A stretch of DNA of 64,000 nucleotides from JADKIH01 sp031417555. GTDB lineage: Bacteria > Bacteroidota > Bacteroidia > AKYH767-A > 2013-40CM-41-45. The translations under genes and the position numbers were made by a program. The notes beneath the pieces were generated by a model. It searched no databases and had not been told where the DNA came from. It was given only the letters and a program-made list of their open reading frames with translations. Shown piece after piece: positions 1-8,863 of this stretch; position 1 is the stretch's first letter; each line of letters starts with the position of its first letter. The DNA lies in assembly GCA_031417555.1 (NCBI GenBank), contig JANOVV010000085.1, positions 25,794 through 89,793 on the forward strand. Reading direction: 5' to 3'.

Positions 1-547
1 CAAGGCCCGAAGCTTTAAGCAAACGCAATCCTTCTTCGACTGTGACTTTTGCTTTACGGAACATATATTCAAGTTCTACTGCTGTAAATGCTTTAATATG
101 TAAATCAGGACGATGAGATTTAATTTGTTTTAAAATGGAAGCAAAATAATGAAGATCCATTTTCGGATGGACTCCACCGACAATATGAACTTCAGTTACA
201 GGTTTTCCATCGTATGATTTTACTTTATCAAGGATTTGCTCCGCAGTAAGTTCCCAACCAGCTTCACGGTTTTTCAAAGTTCTTGAATAAGAACAAAAAT
301 TACACGAAAAAACACAGATATTAGTCGGCTCAATATGAAAATTACGGTTGAAATAAGTTGTATTGCCGTTTTTTTTCTCTCTGATAAAATTAGCAAGTAC
401 TCCTAAAAAACCAACTTCTCCTTTTTCATAAAGCAACAAACCATCATCAAAAGAAATCCGTTTGTTATTGAGAACTTTATCAGCAATAAGTTGCAAGGAA
501 GGATTATCACTTATCGCCGAAATGTATATTTCTTGTGGCCTTTTCAT
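1..547 (-). CDS. mqnE: Aminofutalosine synthase MqnE, N-terminal part (runs off window edge)
   Basis: Translating the minus strand from ATG at 547 gives 182 uninterrupted codons to the window edge. Around residues 75-85 lies a radical-SAM CxxxCxxC cluster (CVFSCNFC), followed by SYSRTLKNREAGWELT and VTEVHIVGGVHPKMDL, which I recognise from MqnE-type enzymes. The family joins an adenosyl radical to 3-[(1-carboxyvinyl)oxy]benzoate to make aminofutalosine, an early step of the futalosine route to menaquinone. MqnC is the nearest alternative, but the text after the cluster fits MqnE better. The C-terminal half is outside the window. A perfect -7 element lies just upstream of the start. Confidence 0.86.
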   Translation of the reverse strand, partial: MKRPQEIYISAISDNPSLQLIADKVLNNKRISFDDGLLLYEKGEVGFLGVLANFIREKKNGNTTYFNRNFHIEPTNICVFSCNFCSYSRTLKNREAGWELTAEQILDKVKSYDGKPVTEVHIVGGVHPKMDLHYFASILKQIKSHRPDLHIKAFTAVELEYMFRKAKVTVEEGLRLLKASGL

Positions 548-555
548 ATAGGATG

Positions 556-563
556 CAAAGGTA
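556..563 (-). promoter_or_regulatory. -7 promoter element for mqnE
   Basis: The minus strand reads TACCTTTG, a perfect match to the Bacteroidota -7 consensus TAnnTTTG, 9 bp before the ATG at 547. A TTG that could serve as -33 lies 16 bp further upstream, inside the adjacent heptad repeat (another lies at 23 bp). The leader would be almost absent. Confidence 0.5.
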
Positions 564-575
564 AGGTTTCTTTTA

Positions 576-617
576 GAATCAAGAGACAAGAAACAAGACA
601 CAAGAATTTAGAATCTA
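576..617. repeat. Heptad array, left edge of gap (GANNCAA x6)
   Basis: Six consecutive 7-bp units can be read: GAATCAA, GAGACAA, GAAACAA, GACACAA, GAATTTA, GAATCTA. This is the reverse-complement orientation of the CTTGAYT arrays seen at right-hand gap edges elsewhere in the window. It sits between mqnE and the response regulator gene. Confidence 0.7.
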
Positions 618-647
618 GTAAGTTTAGCACCTTAATAATAAATAATT

Positions 648-682
648 CATTGATCTTGGTTCTTATTTTTGGCTCTTATTTT
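648..682. repeat. Decayed heptad array, right edge of the same gap
   Basis: Units CATTGAT, CTTGGTT, CTTATTT, TTGGCTC, TTATTTT follow a 7-bp period and run in inverted orientation relative to 576-617. The match to the CTTGAYT flavour is imperfect, so this looks like an older copy. Confidence 0.45.
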
Positions 683-770
683 TAATTTCCCATTTTAACA
701 CAATATTTTATCTAAAAATCCCGTATATTGACTTTCTGAAATATTATAAAAATTTGAATATTCTAAAAAT

Positions 771-1466
771 ATGATTCGTATACTATTAGTTGAAGATGAA
801 GAACACCTACAAGAGGCTATTAAGCTAAATCTTGAACTTGAAGGATATAAAGTAGTTTCAACCGGTAACGGTATTCAAGCTGTAAAAATCTTTAAACAAG
901 AAAGATTTAATCTGGTGATCCTGGATGTAATGCTTCCTGAACTGGATGGTTTTGGTGTATGTGAAGCTATTCGACTACACAATGCAACGGTTCCTATTCT
1001 GTTTCTTTCAGCAAAAAATGCAAACGAGGATAAAATATTCGGATTAAAAAGAGGTGCTGATGATTATATGACGAAACCATTCAATCTTGAAGAGTTTCTG
1101 TTAAGGGTGCATGCACTAATAAAAAGAGGACTGAGCCTTGATGAGAAAAAAGAAATGAATAATGTTTTTCGTTTTGAAGGCAATGAAGTTAATTTTCTGA
1201 CTTTTGAAATTATTGGAAAGGATCAAAATAAAATCCGGTTAACCAAAAAAGAAATTGCTTTGTTAAAACTTCTTATTGAAAGGCGCAATGAAGTAGTTTC
1301 CAGGGAACATATTTTAGAATCAGTTTGGGGATATGATATTTATCCTTCTACCCGTACAGTTGATAATTTTATTCTTGCTTTCAGAAAATATTTTGAAAAA
1401 GATCCAAAGGATCCGAAATTCTTTTTTTCAATTCGGGGTGTAGGTTATAAATTTGTGTGTAAATAA
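771..1466 (+). CDS. OmpR/PhoB-family response regulator
   Basis: A 231-residue two-domain regulator. The receiver domain (about residues 1-120) has the acidic pair E8-D9, phosphoacceptor D52 in LVILDVMLP, S80 and K102 in TKPF. The C-terminal winged helix (about 140-231) ends with TVDNFILAFRKYF and FFSIRGVGYKF, typical of OmpR-type DNA binding. It should bind DNA when phosphorylated by a sensor kinase. No histidine kinase gene is adjacent, so the partner is unknown from this window. Length is normal for the family. It is convergent with the next gene across a 51-bp gap. The start is ATG; an AAAATTTG sequence upstream is a one-mismatch -7 element. Confidence 0.9.
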   Translation: MIRILLVEDEEHLQEAIKLNLELEGYKVVSTGNGIQAVKIFKQERFNLVILDVMLPELDGFGVCEAIRLHNATVPILFLSAKNANEDKIFGLKRGADDYMTKPFNLEEFLLRVHALIKRGLSLDEKKEMNNVFRFEGNEVNFLTFEIIGKDQNKIRLTKKEIALLKLLIERRNEVVSREHILESVWGYDIYPSTRTVDNFILAFRKYFEKDPKDPKFFFSIRGVGYKFVCK

Positions 1467-1517
1467 ATTCTAATTTCACTATTGTAATTTTTAACTTGTA
1501 AAGTCAAAAACACTTGA

Positions 1518-3191
1518 TCAGTTATTTGAAAACTCAAGATAGTCTCTATAAAATAAAATTAAATTTTTAAAACTTGAATCAGGAATAGGTGTTTTTTTCC
1601 AGGATCTTTCCAAAGAAAACCTTTCAAATAATGCTCGTTCTACTTGCCGGGATATGGGTGCATTGAAAATAGTTGAGTCTGTATTAGATATATCGCTATT
1701 AAAAATTAAAAGATTACTTGTGCTAACAGCTTTCTCAAATAAATCATTTTTAATGACTTCTATATCAGTCTTTGGGTCCTCGTAATTATAATAATTATTA
1801 AAAACACTGAATTTATTTCCACTTTTCAGCGTTCTTATATACTTTCCATGTTTGTAAAAAGATTCTAATGAAATATCCTCAGCTATATAGCCACTCGAAA
1901 AAATAATTAATGAAAGTGTACAATCCCTCGGTGTAATAGTATTAAACCACTCAGAAAGATGTACAGCAAGGAGTTTTCGTTGAACCGGTTTGATTATTTC
2001 CGTTGTCAGCAATTTATCGTTTTTATTTACTGTAAATGAAAAATCAATAATACTGGCAACTATGATGACAACTAATAAGTAAGAAAATATTTTCTTTCTT
2101 TTCTCGAGAATAATATTATTTATAGGTATTGCAAGACACATGAACATCAAGGGAAACGCAGCTATAAAAGCAGAACCGACAACATGTCCATTTGTCTTCA
2201 ATATAACAACCCAGTAAAAAGGAATAACCAAAAACATCCATAGAAAAATAAATATTCTTTGTCTAAATATTTTTGAATCAATTTCAAAAAAATAAATATT
2301 AATTATGAAAAGTAGAATTAGAAAACTCGCATGTATTTTTCTGAGAAAACCAGCATACATGAAAAGAAATCTTTCTCCACTTTGCAAAATACTAATATTC
2401 ATAGTTCCTTTTTTCGAATTTAGCCAGTATGAATAATATTCCATATTAGTATTAAAATGGCTTAAAATATAGTATCCGCAAAGCACGGCGATTATAACCA
2501 TACACAATAAACACGTTTTTGCAATTTCTTTCCAAGTAATTTTTGAGCTGCGATATTGCAGTAAAAAAAAATAAGTCAATGGACCTGAAAATAATAAAAA
2601 TGCATAAACCGAAAATATAAATCTAGTTAAAACTGCAATAGAAAGAAAAGCTGAAAAAAGAACAATCCATAACGTTTTTCTTCTTTCATTCCAAATAAGG
2701 AGGCTTAATGCAGCAATTGCTAAAGGATATCCGGCAATCATATCAGGCATATTAAAACCAATCCCAAAATAAGGTTCCGATATTGCATAACAAGTGATAT
2801 ATAGAAATGCAACACATATTGCATGAAATATATTTTTCGATCGCATCCAAATTAAATAACATAACAAGTAAAGAAATAAAAAAATATAAGGGATTGTAAT
2901 AAATAAATGAGCATCATGGCGTCGAAGAACTTCAGGTGCGAAAATTATAAGTGGCGCGATGCATAAAAATGATCGGTTATTTTCTTTAAACTCTTGTATA
3001 AATGCTGAACAGCGACCATCCTTTTCGACATTGAAATATGCACGTTCATTACGCATTAGTCCATCAAGTGGATCAGGACCATATTCAATAAAAGAGTAAT
3101 ATTTTTGACTATAAAATGATGCATAGATGCCAGCGGCAAGTGCAAATAAAAGTGATACTGAAAAGAAAATTATTTTTATTTTAAATGTCAT
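1518..3191 (-). CDS. Multi-pass membrane protein, GT-C glycosyltransferase-like
   Basis: A 557-residue protein with an N-terminal hydrophobic segment and about ten further hydrophobic stretches up to residue 390, then a soluble C-terminal part. I recognise no exact family. The shape (membrane-embedded N-terminal core plus soluble tail) and its position as last gene after an epimerase and a DPM1-like GT2 suggest a membrane sugar transferase using a polyprenyl-phosphate sugar; this is inference. The acidic residues PDPLDG near residue 40, in the first long loop, could be the GT-C acidic motif. It lies 8 bp after the GT2 gene, probably in one operon. Confidence 0.6.
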   Translation of the reverse strand: MTFKIKIIFFSVSLLFALAAGIYASFYSQKYYSFIEYGPDPLDGLMRNERAYFNVEKDGRCSAFIQEFKENNRSFLCIAPLIIFAPEVLRRHDAHLFITIPYIFLFLYLLCYLIWMRSKNIFHAICVAFLYITCYAISEPYFGIGFNMPDMIAGYPLAIAALSLLIWNERRKTLWIVLFSAFLSIAVLTRFIFSVYAFLLFSGPLTYFFLLQYRSSKITWKEIAKTCLLCMVIIAVLCGYYILSHFNTNMEYYSYWLNSKKGTMNISILQSGERFLFMYAGFLRKIHASFLILLFIINIYFFEIDSKIFRQRIFIFLWMFLVIPFYWVVILKTNGHVVGSAFIAAFPLMFMCLAIPINNIILEKRKKIFSYLLVVIIVASIIDFSFTVNKNDKLLTTEIIKPVQRKLLAVHLSEWFNTITPRDCTLSLIIFSSGYIAEDISLESFYKHGKYIRTLKSGNKFSVFNNYYNYEDPKTDIEVIKNDLFEKAVSTSNLLIFNSDISNTDSTIFNAPISRQVERALFERFSLERSWKKTPIPDSSFKNLILFYRDYLEFSNN

Positions 3192-3199
3192 TAATAAAA

Positions 3200-3922
3200 T
3201 TAAAATCTTTTTGTTAAAAGAAAATGAATATACCTAATCGAAGTTTTAATAATTTTCATTTTTGATTTGCCTATACGTTTATCTGAGTTTAAAATCATAG
3301 GAACTTCAATAATTTTTGTTCCTATTCGAATAGATTTTATTAAAATTTCAAGCATACAGATAAATCCGTTTTCAGTTATTATTTTACCGTAATGAGATTT
3401 AATTGATTTAATAATTGAAACTGTATAAACTCGATAAAACGAACTTAATGTAAGAATTTTAATTCCAAAAATAAACCGAAGTAATTGATTGGCAATAAAA
3501 GAAATTAGTTTGCGAAAAATAGATGTTTTACTGAATCCTCCTCCTTGTGCATAAACAGATGCAAGAACCAAATCATATTTCCAGTCTGTTGCCAAACTAT
3601 GCATGGTTGGTAAAATTCCAAGATCGGAAGTATTGTCCCCCTCTAAAGTGACAATCAGATCCAGATCATCTTTTGATAAAGTAAGCAAAAATTCAAACCC
3701 TTTATTAAAACTATAACCCGGTCCTGAATTAACCAAATTATTTAATATTGTGATTTGATCACTTTCGAAACTTTTATTAAGCATCTCTAATGTACTATCT
3801 GTTGAACAATCATTCACAAAAATAAAATGTTTTGTTTCTTTTGGAAGTACTATTTTCAATGCCGAAGACAAATCAGGTATGCTTGCGGCTTCATTAAAAA
3901 CCGGGATCAGAAAGTAAACCAT
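3200..3922 (-). CDS. Glycosyltransferase family 2 (dolichol-phosphate mannosyltransferase-like)
   Basis: A 240-residue GT-A fold protein. It starts MVYFLIPVFNEAASIPDL, carries FVNDCSTDST in place of the usual DDGS and has VTLEGDNTSD as the metal-binding DxD-like region. The length and lack of C-terminal membrane helices resemble DPM1-type enzymes that charge polyprenyl phosphate with a hexose. A hydrophobic segment around 140-165 may associate with the membrane. It lies 9 bp from the epimerase gene upstream and 8 bp from the GT-C-like gene downstream, which fits donor synthesis followed by membrane transfer. Confidence 0.8.
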   Translation of the reverse strand: MVYFLIPVFNEAASIPDLSSALKIVLPKETKHFIFVNDCSTDSTLEMLNKSFESDQITILNNLVNSGPGYSFNKGFEFLLTLSKDDLDLIVTLEGDNTSDLGILPTMHSLATDWKYDLVLASVYAQGGGFSKTSIFRKLISFIANQLLRFIFGIKILTLSSFYRVYTVSIIKSIKSHYGKIITENGFICMLEILIKSIRIGTKIIEVPMILNSDKRIGKSKMKIIKTSIRYIHFLLTKRF

Positions 3923-3931
3923 CGATTACAA

Positions 3932-4912
3932 TTATTTTATTTTTTTTTGCCAATCTATTGTTAGCTCCAATCCTTTTTGCAAATCAAATTTAGGATAAAA
4001 GCCAAGTTCTGTTTTAATTCTAGTTATATCGGGAACCCTTCGCATAACGTCTTCATAATTTCCAAAGGTTGAATATGGAATAAAATTTAACAGTGGAGAA
4101 TTGTCACCAGGATTTATCATTTTCCATATAAGGGTGGCAAGATTAAGAATTGATATCTCAGCATCTGGTTCTGTTCCAATATTAAATATTTTTTTATCCG
4201 CTGCACTATCACTGATTAAACGAATTAATGCATCAATAGTATCATCAATATAAGTAAATGTACGAGTCTGCATTCCATCGCCGTGAATTTCTATTGGCTC
4301 TTTTTTAAATGCCCGGGCTATAAAACCTGATTGAGGGCCACCCCACCATGTCAGATTCTGGTTTGGGCCGTAAGAGCCAAAAAAACGAGCAATGGAGTAG
4401 ATTAATCCGAACTCGTCGCTATTTGCAATTATATATTGCTCACCGTAAATTTTAGAACAAGCATACGCCCATCTTTTGACAGTTGAAGGTCCGAGTACGA
4501 AATCACAATTTTCATGAAAAGGAACATTAGTATTTTTTCCATATACATCAGAAGTACTGGCGTAAACTAATTTTATTTTTTTTTCAACACACAACTTTGT
4601 TACATTTTTTAACATCAATCCATTAAATTCCAATGTTGGAAATGCTGTTGAATATCGGGGAATTTTATACGAAGCAAGATGAACAAGAACATCAGCTTCT
4701 AAATCTTGCAATGATTCCAAAAGTGTAATATCGCGATCAAAAAAAGTAAAAGAAGCATTTTGAAAAAAACTATCCATATTACTCTTCAACCCATAAGAGA
4801 AATTATCGACTCCAATAACTTTATATCCTAGTATAAGTAATTGTTTGGCAAGATTAGAACCAATAAACCCTGCAACGCCCGTTATCAAAATTCTGGTGTT
4901 ATTTTTTTTCAT
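3932..4912 (-). CDS. NAD-dependent nucleotide-sugar epimerase/dehydratase
   Basis: A 326-residue extended SDR protein. The Rossmann glycine motif is ITGVAGFIGSNLAKQ at the N terminus; the catalytic region has YASTSDVYG and YACSKIYGEQ (YxxxK). The family interconverts or dehydrates nucleotide sugars such as UDP-glucose, and the exact substrate cannot be told from sequence. It is first of a three-gene minus-strand group with the GT2 and the membrane transferase, so it probably makes or modifies the sugar they use. A 246-bp AT-rich gap separates it from the TonB-domain gene; I see no clear promoter there. Confidence 0.85.
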   Translation of the reverse strand: MKKNNTRILITGVAGFIGSNLAKQLLILGYKVIGVDNFSYGLKSNMDSFFQNASFTFFDRDITLLESLQDLEADVLVHLASYKIPRYSTAFPTLEFNGLMLKNVTKLCVEKKIKLVYASTSDVYGKNTNVPFHENCDFVLGPSTVKRWAYACSKIYGEQYIIANSDEFGLIYSIARFFGSYGPNQNLTWWGGPQSGFIARAFKKEPIEIHGDGMQTRTFTYIDDTIDALIRLISDSAADKKIFNIGTEPDAEISILNLATLIWKMINPGDNSPLLNFIPYSTFGNYEDVMRRVPDITRIKTELGFYPKFDLQKGLELTIDWQKKIK

Positions 4913-5158
4913 AAAGTAAATTAATCACCTGATTAGGTCTACAAAATAATCCTATTGATGAAGTTTGTAAAAAACAAGCCTGCAAATTTAAAGTCAAACA
5001 ATATAATAAAAAAACAGTGTTTACAAAATGGTTTTTATGCTAAGTAAATCAATTTTATTGAAAAGTGAAAAGACTGAGGTTTTAATACCGTTAATTTCTA
5101 TTGATTAAAATATTCAGAAAATATTTTTAGAAAATATTAAGAATCATCATTTAGAGTA

Positions 5159-5590
5159 TCATCTCTCCTTATAATTCGCCGGTGGCGTTATAAAGTCAAT
5201 AGGTAAAATATATTGAACATCCACCGGAGACCCTCCGGCAGTTCCGGGTTTCCAATTTGGCATATTGTTTACAACGCGAAGTGCTTCTTTATCCAAATCG
5301 TCTGAGGCACTGCTTAATATTCTCGAGTTTGCAATTTTACCATTTCTATCTACCAAAAAACCAACATAAACCCGGCCTTGCGTATGACTCAATCGAGCAG
5401 ATTCAGGATAAACAAGATTAGTTTTTAAATAACTTTCCAGGCTATCCGGCCCGCCGGGAAATTCAGGCTGTACTTGTGTTACAGTTACACCAAATCCTGC
5501 TTTAATACTTTTTTTAGTTGGCTTAATTGTGTCCTGAGCCATACACAACTGAAAAGAAAATATTAATGCCAATAAAATAAGATTTTTCAT
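5159..5590 (-). CDS. Exported TonB C-terminal-domain protein
   Basis: From ATG at 5590 the protein has about 143 residues: signal peptide MKNLILLALIFSFQLCMAQ, then a TonB C-terminal domain (PEFPGGPDSLESYLKTNL, YPESARL, GRVYVGFLVDRNGKI). The family contacts TonB-dependent receptors, but without a membrane anchor this one is likely a free periplasmic relative. A longer reading from TTG at 5611 is rejected because that TTG lies inside the -7 promoter element and would put residues before the signal peptide. It has its own promoter. Confidence 0.82.
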   Translation of the reverse strand: MKNLILLALIFSFQLCMAQDTIKPTKKSIKAGFGVTVTQVQPEFPGGPDSLESYLKTNLVYPESARLSHTQGRVYVGFLVDRNGKIANSRILSSASDDLDKEALRVVNNMPNWKPGTAGGSPVDVQYILPIDFITPPANYKER

Positions 5591-5608
5591 GTGTGGTTTT
5601 TCTACATT

Positions 5609-5640
5609 CAAACCTAGTATTTTCTATTGATAAAAGCAAA
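5609..5640 (-). promoter_or_regulatory. Bacteroidota-type promoter for the TonB-domain gene
   Basis: On the minus strand: TTTG (5640-5637), 20-bp spacer, TAGGTTTG (5616-5609). This matches the -33/-7 consensus TTTG / TAnnTTTG. The expected transcript start is a few bases downstream, leaving a leader of under 20 nt to the ATG at 5590. Confidence 0.6.
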
Positions 5641-5646
5641 CTTTTA

Positions 5647-5730
5647 GAGAGTCAAGAATCAAGAGCCAAGAAACTTCTATGGTGGTTTTCAAACAATTTT
5701 TCTTGACTCTTGATTCTTGACTCTTAATTC
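5647..5730. repeat. Inverted pair of heptad arrays (CTTGAYT flavour)
   Basis: The left arm 5647-5672 is nearly the exact reverse complement of the right arm 5700-5725 (24 of 26 positions), with a 27-bp loop. The right arm continues in 7-bp units CTTGACT, CTTGATT, CTTGACT, CTTAATT up to 5730, where its next bases form the TAG stop of the ykgJ-like gene on the minus strand. Confidence 0.85.
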
Positions 5731-6323
5731 TATAAAGCATCCTTCGCCGTTAAATTACGCTTCTTCTTATCTATTATAATTTCATGCATTCTGTCAACAA
5801 CATTCATCGTAATGGGACAGTATTCAATATTCTGAATATGTGTACCACTGATAAATAACTTAAAATCTTTCCATTGTGTGTGGGGAAAACCTCCACAATC
5901 ACGAGGGCGCACGGCATAAATCGAACATTTATTATCCTTTTTCAAAAACTGACAAGGAATACTTTTGTTCATATAATCTCCATCCTCTTCAATGTATAAA
6001 TATTTATCAAAATACTGCTTGAAAGTCATGCCCAGATGCTTTGATATTCGATTTATATCGGCTTTATTATACGTAGGCGACATCGTTTTACAGCAGTTGG
6101 CGCAATCAAGACAGTCAATTTTCCTGAACGCTTGTTTATGAAGTGCAATTGCCAATGAATCAAGTCCGCGAACTTTACGATGTAATAGCCCACGCAAAAA
6201 TGTTGTATATGTTTTTTTACTTTTTTTAAGAGTACTTCGCATATATCCAATGGGATCTTTGATACGCAAATTTGCCGGATGAGGCACATGGGCCTGAAAT
6301 GCAGGCAGTTTAGATTTTTTCAA
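5730..6323 (-). CDS. YkgJ-family cysteine cluster protein
   Basis: A 197-residue soluble protein with two clusters: CLDCANCC (about residues 73-80) and CQFLKKDNKCSIYAVRPRDC (about 124-143) followed by GGFP. This is the YkgJ/CxxCxxCC arrangement, thought to bind zinc or an iron-sulfur centre; the biochemical role is unknown. The N terminus is basic. It ends with a TAG supplied by the flanking heptad repeat, and its promoter lies within the 3' end of the DUF5686 gene upstream. Confidence 0.83.
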   Translation of the reverse strand: MKKSKLPAFQAHVPHPANLRIKDPIGYMRSTLKKSKKTYTTFLRGLLHRKVRGLDSLAIALHKQAFRKIDCLDCANCCKTMSPTYNKADINRISKHLGMTFKQYFDKYLYIEEDGDYMNKSIPCQFLKKDNKCSIYAVRPRDCGGFPHTQWKDFKLFISGTHIQNIEYCPITMNVVDRMHEIIIDKKKRNLTAKDAL

Positions 6324-6348
6324 AATGAACTTTTTATAAATGTGGTTG

Positions 6349-6382
6349 CAAAAGTAAAATAATCATACTATAAATTTCCAAA
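6349..6382 (-). promoter_or_regulatory. Promoter for the YkgJ-family gene
   Basis: Minus strand: TTTG (6382-6379), 22-bp spacer, TACTTTTG (6356-6349), a perfect -7 and a slightly long spacer. It overlaps the last codons of the upstream DUF5686 gene, so the YkgJ gene can be transcribed on its own. Confidence 0.5.
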
Positions 6383-8863
6383 AGTTTTCTTTATCCCTAA
6401 AAGAAAGCCAATTGTCCCTTTCCTCCCATTTATCAGCGATGTATATAATTCGGCGCGTAATAGTCCTAGCTTTTCTACACCTATACTTAATTCAATATAT
6501 TGATCCAGTTTATCCGTATGAAGATAATGGAAGCCCGCAATTTCCTGAAGTTTTAATTTTCTGATAAAAGGTATTTTGTTCAAAACAAATCCACCAAAAT
6601 TTTCTTCAACATGAGCCTCAATGAAAGCACCCACAGTACTGTTCGAATAGTAGTCCAGGTTTTTATAATCATCCATTCTGAAATCCGAAAACCATGTCTT
6701 ATTTGCACTAAAATGCTTTATATCGGGAAGGAACAGGTTTTTAAATGAAAGAAAATCACCATAGACGATTTTATATTTCAAGTGGCCAAAAATACCAAGC
6801 ATTAATTCATCATCCAAGCCAAATTGAATCATATCATAATCCACTACACTGCCCAGAAAGTTCAAACCCTTCTTATACGTTAATCTAAAAACCGGTAAAC
6901 GGGATCCGAGAATATATTTGCCTTCAGGTCGATTAATAAACTCCTGACCAGGTCTGATGGAAAGGTTGGTTTCAATACTTAATGATTTGTTTGAAGGAAA
7001 TCTTTTTTCATCGGTTGATGGATTATAAGGATCATTCGATGTGTAATTTCTATCCTTTGAATTTATTACTTTAAAATCAGTAGAATTTGTTATTGAAGTC
7101 CGGTGCGAATACTCTCCTCCTATTTTCAAGAATACTCCATTAAACAATTCCGATTTATGAGAAAGATAAATAAATTGCTTCTCATATGCTTTAAAATAAT
7201 TCTTTTCTGCAAACAATGAATATAAACCATTCACGACTTCACTTATAGGCTTTGTATTATTAATTTGAACTAGGTCCGTACCTCCATCTATTTCAAGTGT
7301 CGATAATTTTTGCGTATTGTATTTGTATTTAAAATTTATGTGTCCATTAAAATGACTGTTTGAAAACCCATAACGAATTGTCGGGGAAATTGAATAATCG
7401 CGCCTGTCTTCTTTTCCAAAATTATTATTAAAAGAACCTTCCAAAGCAGTATTCCATCCTTCAACAGTATTAAAAGAAATCTTTCGGACCGGTGAAATAA
7501 TTTCAAATGAAATATGTTTGAAACTGTTTTTCCATGTATAAGATGAAAGCAATGAGTTAGAAGAAAATTTATTGGATTTATTATCGATTGAATCTAAATA
7601 TGTTTTAGATTCTCTAATAACTCTTGCACTGTCTCGTCGTTGATAATCTACGCTTTCAATATTAGAGAGTGGAACAGGCCTTACTGAATTCCAATAGGTC
7701 GTATCTTTTTTATTGGCGGAAACATCAACAATCATAACTTCACCATTAAAAGTAATTGAGGATAGATCCGGGGAAAGATTGTAATTACTAAATACACCTA
7801 AAACTATACCGTTTCCCTTAAAACCAAAAGCATTAAATGAATAATCAAATTGGTGGCTAAATGGCATCCATGTTTCATTATTTATCCTAATGAAATTTTG
7901 TTTAATCCGAAAAGTATCAACAAATTCCATCTGTTGATCTTTTGTAATTAATAAATCAACACTGTAAATTCTCCAGGTATCTTCTTCAATATATATCGTA
8001 CCTCTGAACACAGGATCAGTATTTCTTTTTGGTATCACTCTAATCTTATTCACCATTACACCATTTTCCATAAAGGTGCCATCCAGAATGAATTTATAAT
8101 AGAAGAACGAATTACCGGCAATAGGTGATACAATTCCACGAGGAGTCAAATTGCTTATATCAACAAGATTTTCATAAAAGCTGACAAGCACATTAGTTGC
8201 TTTATTAAAACTATAGGTTTTTGGAGAACCACTCACCTTGCTGGAAATCATTTTTTCCTTGTATTTATCAGGTGTCTGATAAAATAGTTCTGAGACAGAT
8301 TCACTCAGGTAGAATATCTTTGTGGCAGAATCTATTGTTTCCGAAATATCAACCTTCTGACCAAAAATTTTCTTGGGATAACTATTTAGCTTCTGTGTTG
8401 ATTTTACATAAGCATTCGAACTATAAAGTTTTACCTGGTCTCGATAATATTTTCTTTTCTTTTGTGCAGCACGAATAATTGCATATGCCGGATCTTCAGC
8501 ATCTGCACGAATGGTAACTTCTTTTAATTTCACTGTTTCACTTATCAATTGTATGTCCATCTTTACAGGAAAGTTATCTATAACCACTTTTTTTTCTAAA
8601 AGCGTGTAGCCAATCATTCGAAAGGAAATATTATAATTTCCCTTAGGTAAATCGAGAGAATAAAATCCATCGCCATTTGCAGTAGTTCCATTACTTGTAC
8701 CGGAAATATATACAATTACATAAGGCAATGCTGTGTTATTTTCATCCGTAATTTGTCCGTAAACCCTTTCAGCTTTTGAATGAAATGATAGTAAACAGAA
8801 AAAAATCAGGAAAAATAAAATTAATGATTTACCTGATCGAGTCATATAGCTTAAATAATCCAT
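6368..8863 (-). CDS. DUF5686/carboxypeptidase-regulatory-like outer-membrane protein
   Basis: 831 residues. A hydrophobic signal (SLILFFLIFFCLLSF) is followed by a carboxypeptidase D regulatory-like fold at about 32-120 (VYGQITDENNTALPYVIVYI, GTTANGDGFYSLDLPKGNY). A long region rich in aromatic, alternating strands follows and ends GTIGFLLGIKKTFGNL, typical of an outer-membrane barrel terminus. The organisation matches DUF5686 proteins of Bacteroidota, TonB-receptor-like barrels without a plug; the cargo is unknown. ATG at 8845 gives a more conventional signal peptide than 8863. It overlaps the GT4 gene by 17-35 bp. Confidence 0.8.
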   Translation of the reverse strand: MDYLSYMTRSGKSLILFFLIFFCLLSFHSKAERVYGQITDENNTALPYVIVYISGTSNGTTANGDGFYSLDLPKGNYNISFRMIGYTLLEKKVVIDNFPVKMDIQLISETVKLKEVTIRADAEDPAYAIIRAAQKKRKYYRDQVKLYSSNAYVKSTQKLNSYPKKIFGQKVDISETIDSATKIFYLSESVSELFYQTPDKYKEKMISSKVSGSPKTYSFNKATNVLVSFYENLVDISNLTPRGIVSPIAGNSFFYYKFILDGTFMENGVMVNKIRVIPKRNTDPVFRGTIYIEEDTWRIYSVDLLITKDQQMEFVDTFRIKQNFIRINNETWMPFSHQFDYSFNAFGFKGNGIVLGVFSNYNLSPDLSSITFNGEVMIVDVSANKKDTTYWNSVRPVPLSNIESVDYQRRDSARVIRESKTYLDSIDNKSNKFSSNSLLSSYTWKNSFKHISFEIISPVRKISFNTVEGWNTALEGSFNNNFGKEDRRDYSISPTIRYGFSNSHFNGHINFKYKYNTQKLSTLEIDGGTDLVQINNTKPISEVVNGLYSLFAEKNYFKAYEKQFIYLSHKSELFNGVFLKIGGEYSHRTSITNSTDFKVINSKDRNYTSNDPYNPSTDEKRFPSNKSLSIETNLSIRPGQEFINRPEGKYILGSRLPVFRLTYKKGLNFLGSVVDYDMIQFGLDDELMLGIFGHLKYKIVYGDFLSFKNLFLPDIKHFSANKTWFSDFRMDDYKNLDYYSNSTVGAFIEAHVEENFGGFVLNKIPFIRKLKLQEIAGFHYLHTDKLDQYIELSIGVEKLGLLRAELYTSLINGRKGTIGFLLGIKKTFGNL

